DNA of 64,000 nucleotides, taken from NCBI GenBank assembly GCA_029964075.1, contig CM057130.1:1674001-1738000 (forward strand), in the 5' to 3' direction. The stretch is from Patiria pectinifera (taxonomy: Eukaryota > Echinodermata > Asteroidea > Valvatida > Asterinidae). The first letter of the stretch is position 1. Every line of letters starts with the position of its first letter. The translations under genes and the position numbers were made by a program. Positions 23,050 through 35,485 of this stretch are shown here, in pieces. The notes under the pieces were generated by a model. That model was given only the letters and a program-made list of their open reading frames with translations, was not told the origin of the DNA and did no database searches.

Positions 23050-24573
23050 GTGAAAAACAGGATGGCTATGGAACGCCTTAAATATAAATTTTATTTTTAC
23101 GAAGGAATTTATAATTTTCAGGCGGGTGTCGAGGACACGGTACTATATTCACATACCGTTAATGCAGAGCTAACCGAAAATAATTCCGTCCATTCTCGAT
23201 TTTTAAATATGGAACAAAGCAACTACAGTCCATGTATGCCGAGACTATAGTTCCACATGTTCCAGTGTAGGCTTTGCATGGGATATATGGGTGTCCCTGT
23301 ATTTTGATCGATTCGCACTCATCGCATCAGACAGGTTCGAAAAATTCTTCTGCAGCAGTTTTATAATTTAACTCCAGTCGACACAATTTCAGTTCCTAAA
23401 ATGTCAATTTTTAAGACCGGAGCTGATAATTATACACAGCAGCAACCTAAGTGACAATGACACAGCCAGGGAGACTTACTCTAGGTCCCGCTCCCCCCCC
23501 CCCCCAAAAAAAAACCCCACCCATACAAACAAACAGACAAACTCCCCAACAAACAAACAAACAGCAGCCCAAACCATTTTAAGTGTTGCTTATCCCACTT
23601 GGTGGGTGACGGGCCAAGTCATCCCCCCCCCACTCTTAAGAAGTGATCAATGCCCATGTGTACATGATCTAGCCTCGGTCATCACATCAGTGCTGCAAAA
23701 AATAAGCATGCAAGAAAAAGCAAGGAAAGTGCAGTTTTCGGTAAAGGTGACATCCATTCTTAAATTTTTCGCTGCGTTTGATAGGTTTGCTTTTGTCCTT
23801 TAATTGTGCACTCTAATATTGTACAGCTTTCTCAAGTTACAAGAATTGGGGCTTATGCCCATTTCTTTTTATTGTCACACACTTTTCCATCATTCAGAAG
23901 ATTGAATCGAACATAAAAATACAAAATGTAATGGTTGCCTTCGTGAAACCTGTTGAAAATTTAAGATGTCATACATGAAATGACACACTAAATAACACGT
24001 AGTGTAATTTTAATATAACTCAAATTGGATGTTTCATTTTTTACAAACTGCATCATTCAATTGTACTTTTCATCACTGACAGTGCATGAAGACAAAGTAA
24101 CAGGTAAGCAAAAAAAATTGTTATTCTCTTTTTTGGTGTACATGTACAGTTAAAAATAGGTACTTTAAGCGTTGTTGGTAAACAAAACAGTTGTAAACTA
24201 AACATATAGTAAAAGTCTCCAGAAAACAACCAAATATAATACAGATAACGCATGTACATGTTGCAAAGACAAAAGAAGTCGAACAGAAAATCACACAGTA
24301 CACCAGATGTAATGGCACCCTTCAAAGGGATTTGGATTGTACTTGAACATGTAGGTGGTATATGTTGTGTGGTACATTCTGGACAGCTACTAGGAAAGGT
24401 GAGCTGGGTTCTACAAAAGTATGTCAGAGCTCAGACAACGCTTGAGGGACGAAATCCTATTGACCTGAGCTGCACTGTTGTTAACGAGTACTCATTTATC
24501 ATACACTATTCCACTTAATATGTGTGGGGCACTTCTGGGAGCTGATACTCAGAGAATGGCTCTAAGTTTGAAA
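23050..24573. other. Intergenic region between the two Cys/His-family paralogues
   Basis: No coding region recognised. Contains C/A-rich low-complexity sequence at 23490-23575. The last ~170 bp resemble the 3' flank of the other paralogue and may be transcribed as 3' UTR of the large gene. Confidence 0.45.
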
Positions 24574-27500
24574 TTAAACAGCTGTCGCAGGGGACGCATC
24601 CATTGGTGCTGACTGCTTCTCCCTCGTTGCCATGTAAATAACATCCAGGGCCATGGTGAGTATCTTTCGATCATCTCCATCTGCTACTTTGACCATTTCA
24701 TCTTCTTTTGGGTCATCCGAGCTGCCTACAATCCATGCCAAGAAGTTAAACAACTTCGTTGGGACGATACGATGGGCATCATCCACAGTAAGGTTCAAGG
24801 ACGTTGGGGGCCATGGGCTGTGGTTAGATGGAATGCTGGCGATGTCTTGCTTAATGTCAAGGGCGGTTGAATAGCGGTCTCGCAAAATGCCGACGCGATT
24901 GCAGGTCCACATGCGGTCTCTGCTGGACTTCCTTGAAGAGGTGGATGACAGCTCATGGGTATCCTGCATGCCAGAGTCGGAATCAGAATCAGATTCCTCT
25001 TCCGTTACAGATTCTTTCAGAGTGGTCAAATCTTCAATAAGATCTTCTCTGGTCAAGCTGTCAGCATACACCAACTCACTCAAGTTCATCCTCTTCGATC
25101 TCAAGAAACACAGCTGCGGATAGGACTTGATCAGTCTGTCCTTCAGGGACGATGTCCTGTATCCTGATGAATCCTGGTCCTCGACTTGCTGTACAGTTCT
25201 ATCAAAGATTCTTTTCAGCTTGGTAATCCTGAAGACATTTTTGTCCTGAAAGATAAGTCGATCAATGGTATCTGCGCAGAAGACCTTGAAGGCTTTGTCA
25301 TAGAGGAGCACTGGTGGTTCACTTTCTTCTGGGTTTTTAGGAATTGATGTGTATTCCATAAGGCAGGATCTGTGGTACTTCAGTCCGATTGCTACGCAGT
25401 CTTTATTTTCAATGTGAAGAAGCAGATCTTCGTCTTTCTTCAGCCTTGCAGCGGTCAGAAGAAGACCACCATCAATTTGCTCACACACCGTGAGAGGTTC
25501 CTTCCGTCTGAAACCAGAGTGGTTATCCCTCTTGTTCTGAGTACCTTGGCAAATAATGCAGGTGTCTTGCAAAAGGTGCGAAGATCTCGCCGTTCCCTCC
25601 TGGCTCAATCTCGACCCAAACTGAAGTAAAGGACTCTTCTCTGTGGCGGATGCAGAGCCTGAATGATCCTGACTTGCATTACCTAAATGGGAAGGAATGT
25701 ACAGAAGGAAGAAAAAAAATTCAGTCTAGATTCTAGAATTGAAACTTTGTCAATCATATTTATGTGAACTAATTGTAAGGAGAAACAAAAGCACACGCAC
25801 CGAAAACAAGAAAATACATTAGAACTGTTTGCACAAGGTTATTCCGTTTGGAATATATTATGTCAGCCTATCAGCATCTGACTATTTGACAGTGGGTATC
25901 TGAAATGTATTGCGAGACAAAGAGTTTCCTGATTCTAAGTCAAGCTAGTGCCTACTGTGTGATCAGATCCCAAAGAAAACTTCAGAGAAACCCTTTGTCT
26001 AATGGACACCCACCTCTCTTCCGTTCTTCACGTAAGTCGTTCAGTAGATCAGCGAAGTGAGCGACATCGGCCGGGGGGTTAACATGTGTGATTTTTCCAC
26101 CGACTTTGGTGGTCCAACTGATGTGGGCCCCATTGCCAAGACTGATGCTGCATCGGGGTACGTTGTGATTGAAGATCACTCCTCTAATCTGATTGGTCAC
26201 CTGAGGTGCAAGAATGAATATGATTGGTAAACAGGGACAAATATGCAAATAAAAATGTAAAAGGACCCTTTGCAGCCATTGTGGTAGTGCAGTGCTTATG
26301 TTCTGCTTCTATATCCTGATGCTAACATAAGCCCGTGTCAAAGCAACATTAAGAAGGGGGGAGTTAGGGAGAGAAGGGATATAAATACATCTGTTTATGA
26401 ACATAAGTAAGTGACATATTTTCAGGTACTTATAAATTATTTCAAAATTCAAAGAAACTGATGAGGATGCATGATGAATGCTTTTTTTCAATCTACGTTT
26501 ATGCCAATGCTCATGTAGCTTTGTCTGACCGTAGTCCCCGATAGTGGATCACGTCAGAGTCTGACGTGATCCACGATCGAAAAACTTGTCTTCCAAAATG
26601 TGTCCGTGATGTGCTCAACATAGAAACAAGCAGTCGCTGAAGTGAGGGCGCTGTTGACGGTTTGCTCCATGCATTACCATGGTGAGCAAGCATGGCACAT
26701 ATGTCGCAAATGGACAGCTATGATGGAGCAAATTTGACTCAATTGTATTGAAAGGGTTAACTGGAATGCTTCACAACATACCACACATTTTTTGGAGGGG
26801 CCAATTTTGAAATTGACCGAGCAGACCACCTGTCCCGTTGGCGAAGTGGCCAATTCTAGGCTGCCAGTCTTCCAGCTAGCCTGGCCGGTTTCAATGCTGG
26901 TGTACTTGATGCTTCCTTGCACCGTACATAGCGTCTTGTAGTTACCCACGTCTTTGGCCACTGTCGTTGGGTGGGGAGGACTATTACCTACAGAAAAAAC
27001 AATTTCAAAATTGAAAAGTTTAGTGACAACACATTTTCCGGTGTACAATGTATTTCCATGTCATTTCAAAATAAAGACAATGTTTTTGTTGCTTGTTTTG
27101 AGGTTTTACAAATAGAAACATTTTGAAATGTAATTCTTCAACAACAACGTCAAGGGGGTACCCACCCAGGAAGCTCATTGCCACGTGAGGTGCTTGCTGA
27201 TACGTACCACCAGATGCACCAGATCTCGCTGTTTCCTCCTGGCTCGACTCGGTCTTAATTAAAGGACTCTTCTTTGTGGCAGATCCAGAGCCTGAATGAT
27301 CCTGACTGTGCATACCTAAAGGGGAGGAATGTACAAAGGGAAAACAAAAAAATCTGTCTACATTCTAGAATTGAAAACTTTGTCCATCATACTGATGTGA
27401 ACTCAAACAATTATAAGGAGAGAAGATCTATTTTGTTTATCTTTCATCCTAAAACTTGCATTTCATCCAGACTGCTGAATCTACGAATTGTTGGATGATT

Positions 27501-30500
27501 TTTTTTTGCACTCGGTGATGCAAGGTGTACCATAACATTGATAAAAGAGCTGAAACTCACAATTCATTTTTAAAAACAAAAGCAAGAAAGTAAATATAAC
27601 TGTTTGCACAAGGTTATTCAGTTTGGAATATATTATGTCAGCCTATCAGCATCTGACTATTTGTCAGTGGGTATCTGAAATGTATTGCAAGACAAAGAGC
27701 TTCCTGATTCTAAGTCAAGCTAGTGCCTACCGTGTGATCAGATCCCAAAGAAAACTTCACAGAAACCCTTTGTCTAATGGACACCCACCTCTCTTCTGTT
27801 CTTCGCGTAAGTCGTTCAGTAGATCAGCGAAGCGAGCGACATCGGCCGGGGGGTTAACATGTGTGATTTTTCCATCGACTTTGGTGGTCCAACTGATGTT
27901 GGCCCCATTGGCAAGACTGATGATGCATCGGGGTACGTTGTGATTGAAGATCACTCCTCTAATCTGATTGGTCACCTGAGGTGCAAGAATGAATACGATT
28001 GGTATACAGGGACAAATATGCAAATAAAAATGTTAAAGGACCCTTTGCAGCCATTGTGGCAGTGCAGTGCTTATGTTCTGCTTCTATATCCTGATGCTAA
28101 CATAAGCCTGTGTCAAAGCAACATTAAGAAGGGAGGAGTTAGGGAGTGAAGGGATATAAATACATCTGTTTATGAACATAAGTAAATGACATATTTTCAG
28201 GTACTTATAAATATTTCAAAATTCAAAGAAACTGATGAGGATGCGTGATGAATGTTTTTTTTCAATCTACGTTTATGCCAATGCTCATGTAGCTTTGTCT
28301 GACCGTAGTCCCCGATAGTGGATCACGTCAGAGACGGACGTGATCCGAGATCGGAAATTCGTCTTCCAAAATGTGTCCGTGATGTGCTCAACATAGACAC
28401 AAGCAGTCACTGAAGTGAGGGCGCTGTTGACGGTTTGCTTCATGCATTACCATGGTGAGCCTGTGTGGCACATAGGTCGCAAATGGACAGCTATGATGGA
28501 GCAAATTTGACTCAATTATATTGAAAGGGTTAAACTGGAATGCTTCACAACATACCACAAATTTTTTGGAGGGGCCAATTTTGAAATTGACCGAGCAGAC
28601 CACCTGTCCCGTTGGCGAAGTGGCCAATTCTAGGCTGCCAGTCTTCCAGCTAGCCTGGTTGGTTTCAATGCTGGTGTACTTGATGCTTCCTTGCACCGTA
28701 CACAGTGTCTCATAGTTACCCACATCGTTGGCCACTGTCGTTGGGTGGGGAGGACTATTACCTACAGAAATTTTTTTTTCAAAATTGAAAAGTTTAGTGA
28801 CAACACATTTTCCAGTGTACAATGTATTTCCATGTCATTTCAAAATAAAGACAATGTTTTTGTTGCTTGTTTTGAGGTTTTACAAATAGAAACATTTTGA
28901 AATGTAATTCTTCAACAACAACGTCGAGGGGGTACCCATCCAGGAAGCTTATTGCCACGTGAGCTGCTTGCTGATACGTACCACCAGATGCACCAGATCT
29001 CGCTGTTTCCTCCTGGCTCGACTCGGTCTTAATTAAAGGACTCTTCTTTGTGGCAGATCCAGAGCCTGAATGATCCTGACTGTGCATACCTAAAGGGGAG
29101 GAATGTACAAAAGGAAAACAAAAAAATCTTTCTAGATTCTAGAATTGAAAACTTTGTCCTCCATACTGATGTGAACTCAAGCAATTGTAAGGAGAGAAGA
29201 TCCATTTTGTTTATCTTTCATCCTAAAACTTGCACTTTACCCAGACTGCTGAATCTACGAATTGCTGGATGATTTTTTTTTTTTGCACTCGGTGATGCAA
29301 GGTGTACCATAACATTGATAAAAGAGCTGAAACTCACAATTCATTTTTAAAAACAAAAGCAAGAAAGTAAATATAAAGGTTTGCACAAGGTTATTCAGTT
29401 TGGAATATATTATGTCAGCCTATCAGCATCTGACTATTTGACAGTGGGTATTTGAAATGTATTGCAAGACAAAGAGCTTCCTGATTCTAAGTCAAGCTAG
29501 TGCCTACTGTGTGATCAGATCCCAAAGAAAACTTCAGAGAAACCCTTTGTCAAATGGACACCCACCTCTCTTCTGTTCTTCGCGTAAGTCGTTCAGCAGA
29601 TCAGCGAAGCGAGCGACATCGGCCGGGGGGTTAACATGTGTGATTTTTCCATCGACTTTGGTGGTCCAACTGATGTTGGCCCCATTGGCAAGACTGATGC
29701 TGCATCGGGGTACGTTGTGATTGAAGATCACTCCTCTAATCTGATTGGTCACCTGAGGAGCAAGAATGAATACGATTGGTAAACAGGGACAAATATGCAA
29801 ATGAAAATGTAAAAGGACCCTTTGCAGCCATTGTGGCAGTGCAGTGCTTATGTTCTGCTTCTATATCCTGATACTAACATAAGCCTGTGTCAAAGCAACA
29901 TTAAGAAGGGGGGAGTTAGGGAGAGAAGGGACATAAATACAGTCGACTCTTGTTAGTACAAACTCTGTTAATACAAATTCTGGTTATAACAAACATAAAG
30001 CCTTGGTACCGACTGTGAATTTATGTGCACAATGAGTGGGACTGATGTTCCTCTTAATACAAAATTCTGATATAACAAACAATTTGGCTAGGTCTGAATG
30101 AGTTTGTATTAACGAGCCTCGACTGTAAATCTGTTAATGAACATAAGTAAATGACATATTTTCAGGTACTTACAAATTATTTCAAAATTCAAAGAAACTG
30201 ATGAGAATGCATGATGAATGCTTTTTCATAGATACTTGTGCCAATGCCATTAGATTTGTCTAGCCGTAGTGTAGTTGAGATCATCAGATCCATCAGATCA
30301 TCAGACTCTTCAAAATATGTCTGTGATGTGTGTGTGAGCAAAACAAGCAGTCACTCGATCAGGCAGCTGTTGACGTAAGTTTCCATGCATTACCGCCAGT
30401 CGAGCCTGCGTGGCACATAGTACAAATAGCACAGCAGCTATGGAACAAATTTGACTCAATTGTATTGAAAGGGTTAACTGGGATGCTTCACAACATACCA

Positions 30501-33489
30501 CAAATTTTTTGGAGGGGCCAATTTTGAAATTGACCGAGCAGACCACCTGTCCCGTTGGCGAAGTGGCCAATTCTAGGCTGCCAGTCTTCCAGCTAGCCTG
30601 GCCGGTTTCAATGCTGGTGTACTTGATGCTTCCTTGCACCGTACATAGCGTCTTATAGTTACCCTCGTCGTTGGCCACTGTCGTTGGGTGGGGAGGACTA
30701 TTACCTACAGAAAAAACAATTTCAAAATTGAAAAGTTTAGTGACAACACATTTTCCGGTGTACAATGTTGTATTCCCATGTCATTTCACAATCAAAACAA
30801 TGTTTTTGTTGCTTGTTTTGAGGTTTTACAAATAGAAACATTTTGAAATGTAATTCTTCAACAACAACGTCAAGGGGGTACCCATCCAGGAAGCTTATTG
30901 CCACGTGAGCTGCTTGCTGATACGTACCACCAGATGCACCAGATCTCGCTGTTTCCTCCTGGCTCGACTCGGTCTTAATTAAAGGACTCTTCTTTGTGGC
31001 AGATCCAGAGCCTGAATGATCCTGACTGTGCATACCTAAAGGGGAGGAATGTACAAAAGGAAAACAAAAAAATCTGTCTAGATTCTAGAATTGAAAACTT
31101 TGTCCACCATACTGATGTGAACTCAAACAATTGTAAGGAGAGAAGATCTATTTTGTTTATCTTTCATCCTAAAACTTGCATTTTACCCAGACTGCTGAAT
31201 CTACGAATTGCTGGATGATTTTTTTTGCACTCAGTGATGCAAGGTGTACCATAACATTGATAGAGCTGAAACTCACAATTCATTTTTAAAAACAAAAGCA
31301 AGAAAGTAAATATAACTGTTTGCACAAGGTTATTCAGTTTGGAATATATTATGTCTGCCTATCAGCATCTATTTGGCAGTGGGTATCTGAAATGTATTGC
31401 AAGACAAAGAGCTTCCTGATTCTAAGTCAAGCTAGTGCCTACTGTGTGATCAGATCCCAAAGAAAACTTCAGAGAAACCTTTGTCAAATGGACACCCACC
31501 TCTCTTCCGTTCTTCGCGTAAGTCGTTCAGCAGATCAGCGAGGCGGGCGACATCAGCCGGGGGGTTAACACGTGTGATTTTTCCGTTGACTTTGGCGGTC
31601 CAACTGATGGTGGTCCCATTGGCAAGACCGATGCTGCATCGGGGTACATTGTGATTGAAGACCACTCCTCTAATCTGATTGGTCACCTGAGGTGCAATAA
31701 TAAATACAATTGGTTGACAGGGACAAATATGTAGATAAATATGTAAAAGGACCCTATGCAGCCATCGTGGTGGTGCTGTGTTTTTGTATTTTGTTTTTTG
31801 TATTGTACATGTCGTACGGCAAGCCGCTGGCAGCGGCTCGGTGACGTCGCTGTGGATAAACAGGGTATCCCCATGACGTGTGCCTTATCTACATAATTTA
31901 TATCGTATAACCTCTGACCCTAGTTTGAGGCGCTGCCAGCGGCTCTCCATCTCGCCGGAGTCTGCTGCAGGTTATTGTGAGCAGTTTGTTTAATACAGAG
32001 ATACATTTAAAGATGGCGGCGTCCACATCGACACAAGCAATTTATTACGTCCAAACGTGAAAAAAAACCGGTAAATTAAATTCCGCAGCGAAAGAGTTAA
32101 TAGAGAGAAGGGACATAAATACATCTGTTTATGAACGTAAGTAGATGACATATTTATCGGGTACCAATAATTTATGTCAAAATTCAAAGTAGCTGATGAG
32201 GATAACGAAAGCTTTTTCCAGACTACAATGGTGCCAATGTTGGTACAGCTTTCTCTGATGAGTGATGTGACCCACTGTTTGGGTCTTGGGGAGTTGTCTT
32301 TCAACATGTGTCCATGATGTGCTCATCATAGCAAGAACAAGGTTTTGCTCCATATAATCACCACGGTGAGCCTGTGTGGCACATACATGTAGGTCGCGAA
32401 TAGACAGCTACGATTGAGCAAATTTGGCTCAACGGTATTGAAGGGCTAACTTGAAGGCTTCACAACATACCACAATTTTTTTGGAGGGGCCATTGTCGAA
32501 ATTGACCAAGCAGACCACCTGTCCCGTTGGCGTAGTGGCCAATACTAGGCTGCCAGTCTTCCAGCTAATCAGGCCAGTCTCAATACTGGTGTACATGATG
32601 CTTCCTCGCACCGTACATAGAGTCTCATAGTTATCCACGTCGTTGGCCATTGGCGTGGGGTTTGGGAGACTATTATTATTATAACCTACATAAAAAAAAT
32701 AAAAGTTAAGTGACCACCTTTACATATTGATTAGTTAATTCGCAAACAATGAAAAAGAAGCTTTTGAATGTCATGTGAAAATTGCCCATATCTGGCCATC
32801 ACTTGTCACCCTGTGCATAATTCAGCACAAACCCTAGTAGTACATGTACATTTCTTCTCAGTAAATACTTCAATATTTTCCCTGCTAAATTTGACTTTTT
32901 AAGGACATATCACTTTCTGATGGCTAATACTTGATAGGTCACTGAAGGGCAAAATTAGTGATGGCCAGATATGGGAATCTTGCCGTAATGTCCAATGTAC
33001 AAACCATATATTGCATTTTTTAAAACTAACTATCGATACATCATGCACTGAGGCGCTACCTTGCGTCTGTGACTGCTCAGCCGGTGTGACGGGAGGCATT
33101 TCGGTTGTCTGGTTTTGTTGTTTTTGGTCTTGTCTCTCTTGGCCTATATCGATCACTGCGCTCCTGTCATGCCTGTCCAATGAATAAGAGGTGAAAGAAG
33201 TGTAGCATTGGCGATGAAATCCAGCGTTTGCAGGAATGGGCATTTCCCCAACATGCCCAACAACGACGCCGAGGGGGTACTCATCAAGGAAAGCTCTGGC
33301 CACGCGGGCTGCTTCCGGGTACCATACAGGAAGGAATAGATACGAAGCACCGGGTGCAGATACGGTCTTCCACACCTGCACACTTCGTAGAAAGTCTGCC
33401 CAAGATTTATCACTGGCTGGTCGTATGTCTCCTTCACACATACCATCACGATACATGTGTGCATAACACTTAAGTTGTATACTATTCAT
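24574..33489 (-). CDS. Modular uncharacterised Cys/His-rich protein with four internal A+B modules
   Basis: Model (minus strand, 5' to 3'): 33489-33060; A1 32685-32471; B1 31686-31500; C1 31035-30928; A2 30704-30499; B2 29752-29566; C2 29089-28982; A3 28761-28556; B3 27975-27789; C3 27315-27208; A4 26987-26782; B4 26200-26014; terminal 25682-24574. All borders are GT..AG (A exons end GTG|GTATGT, B exons GAG|GTGGGT, C exons GTG|GTACGT) and every phase fits, giving 3444 nt and 1147 aa without a stop. Residues 1-143: CYAHMYRDGMC, GDIRPASDKSW, HRQCYTSF. Modules at about 144-277, 314-444, 481-611 and 648-778: strand-like segments (GSIKYTSIETG, SWKTGSLEL, GQVVCSVNF) then a helix-like end (ADVARFADLLNDLREE). 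C linkers are 36 aa each. Terminal 779-1147 matches the two-exon paralogue (CIIC, YHRSC, WPPTSLNL). Function unknown. An in-frame TGA lies 33 nt upstream of the chosen Met where the paralogue is still coding, so the N-terminus may be shortened. Confidence 0.68.
26014..31035. repeat. ~1.77-kb tandem repeat of exon pairs and introns inside the modular gene
   Basis: Linker exon starts are at 31035, 29089 and 27315 (spacing 1946 and 1774; the first includes a 186-bp insertion, so 1760 without it). Module A starts at 30704, 28761 and 26987 repeat the pattern. Exons and introns are both nearly identical across units 2-4, whereas the first A/B pair (31500-32685) is more diverged and its A exon has nine extra bases. 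Confidence 0.88.
29940..30125. mobile_element. 186-bp pogo/Tigger-like MITE at a TA site
   Basis: Termini CAGTCGACTCTTGTTAGTAC and ...CGAGCCTCGACTG are inverted, flanked by TA on both sides (29938-29939 and 30126-30127). It contains aatacaaattctg / ataacaaa words typical of such elements. The corresponding introns of the neighbouring repeat units (near 26385 and 28160) lack it, giving clear empty sites. Confidence 0.8.
31790..32095. repeat. ~300-bp unit-specific insertion in the intron between modules A1 and B1
   Basis: Sequence from about tattttgttttttgtattgt to ccgcagcgaaagagttaata is absent from the equivalent introns of units 2-4. It contains two related GC-rich words (aagccgctggcagcggctcg and cgctgccagcggctct). 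Unclassified. Confidence 0.5.
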
Positions 33490-35450
33490 CTTCGAATTAG
33501 GCCTACTGGCAAAGTGGCATCACCCGTATTCATCGTCTGTCAGTGAGTGTCAAAATAAATCGCGCGCGAGCTAGCGCAGAGGGCGATCGCGAGCAAGCGG
33601 AGATCCACTTATCCTGCGAACATAATTTGTTCACACAGAGTGGGTATGGAACGCCTTAGAAACAATTTTTGATTTAATACTTTGACGAAGGGAAGCGGAC
33701 AATTTTCAGGAGGAACTCTCAGGATTATATTTTTATTTAGTTTTACCCATCACTGTTTTACGACTATGAATTAAAATTAGTGAGGATGATACCCTAACGT
33801 TAGCAGTAAATTCATCGTTAAAAAAAGTTAGATTGTCGTTCCGCTAGTCCCCCACCCCACAAAACCCCCACAATATTTACTGCTGACCCCAGCTCAGTGG
33901 GATCATCATATATTTTACCGTTACCTCCGCCCAAGGAGGTTATACTTTCATCGGATTTGGGTAGTTTGTTGTTTAGTCTCCCCCTACTCAAAAAGTTATG
34001 GACGAATTTGCATAAAAGAAATGTGGGGGTTGTACTTTGTGCAAGTACTAAGTGATCCGGATCTGGGTCCGGGATTTGTTTTTAGGTTTCTCCACTCCGT
34101 TATGTTTTTTGGTCGTCGTCTCTGCTGCGTATCCAAAGCAAGAGGAATCTGCAAAAGATAAAAGAAATATATCCATATTTTATTTTTTTTCAAATTCGAA
34201 GCACAACCCAACCATCGGATTGAAAAGATATGTCATAAAAAATGATTTTTATAAGTTAATTTTTACACCATGGCTGTGCCAGGTCACGCTCCCCTACGCT
34301 GCTTCTGGTGTGCACGGCTGCCTACGCGCGCCATGTGCCTATACCCCACCCACCCCGCCTTCATCCCACACCTTAACCTGAATCGTAATCTTTCATTTAA
34401 TACAATCATAACTTTGCCTTTATTTGCCTCCTTCCAAACGTCGAATTTCGCTTGTCTCGATCTCGCACCAAGTCTTCTTCAATTCTTTTGAGCTTCAAAT
34501 ACTTCTCACGGTCGGCAATCTATTCAAATCTAAATTTATACAATTATAATCAAAATAATTCAGCTCTCAATACTTTTCTTCTGCTGTCCTCTTGAACTTA
34601 TAATAGCATTTATGATATACAAAATACCCTAAAGCTAATGGTGTAAAGTCCGTTGTTTTGAGCAATTTATACATATTTGAGATCCGTGGATATACATTGT
34701 CCATAAAATGATTTTGGTCCATTGGAATGCCGCCCTATAATACTCTAAATAGTGTGCTTGCATTAAATAATTTCAGGTTTACGATAAAATCCGTTGGCTC
34801 ATTAATATTGTTAACTCCTCGAATTCATGGTGTTCAGCTTTTTCACTAGTTCAGTTAAAATAATTAAATAAGCTCGAACTATTTGTTCTGGTAAATTTTC
34901 AACCAGTAATTTTAATACAATTATAAGAAACAGGCAAACCAAATTCCAAGGAACCCTCCATTCTTTACCAAAATCTAAACATGTTTACTCCAACTTTGAG
35001 TAAACCCCTAAAAGCCCCTGCCTTGTTGGACTGACTTTGAAAGTTTAGCAAAGATGGTGCGCGCACCTGGCCGCACACCGCGCGCGGCCTTTCAACTTTT
35101 CGGCCAATAAGAATCATCGGAGTCTATGAACACGCCCACACTGCGCCAGCCGCGAGGGGCCCACGTGCACTCGGTCTCTCGATTTTGCTTTTGAAACAAT
35201 GCGTGGCAATGCAACAAAAGGCATGTTCATGTATATATTTTTGACGCACAAATTGGCAGGTATTCACATGCCGAATTACTCTAAATCCAGAGGGCTTTCG
35301 CCTACAGGAATGGCATTTCAACGTACAATATTCAGTAATGCAAAAAACAAAATTGAGCATCCTTCTCAGTTGTTGTAGACTAGGCTGACATGTTGTGATT
35401 TTAAACAACATTGCAGGGAGTGAAATGCCAAACAGAAGGTCCCCTGGTCG
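33490..35450. other. Upstream of the modular gene; no further gene established
   Basis: 33892-34085 contains an interspersed repeat (cctccgcccaaggaggttat ... gatccggatctgggtccggg) of a type I recall from many marine invertebrate genomes. 35040-35170 is CpG-rich with a CCAAT word (ggccaataag) and could be a promoter. From 35413 a possible exon (after ttgcag) runs into the transposon. None of these is firm. Confidence 0.4.
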
Positions 35451-35485
35451 TGAAGGTACGAAAGCCCTGTAGTGCCATAGAGATT

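Noticed and set aside
26509-26580. Short hairpin (ggatcacgtcagagtctgacgtgatcc) considered as a regulatory RNA
   Set aside because: It is repeated with mutations in the next unit (28320-28350) that break pairing, so there is no sign of conserved structure.
26782-32685. Extending module A exons to the later 'CCEAF' end seen in the open frames
   Set aside because: The GTATGT donor directly after ...KKFV gives phase 0 and a clean join to VTNQIRG; the longer version would require weak GTTAAC donors and produces an in-frame stop at the next exon.
29940-33489. CRISPR-like array reading of the direct repeats
   Set aside because: Repeat units are ~1.77 kb with exons and introns, in an animal genome; there are no short repeats with unique spacers.
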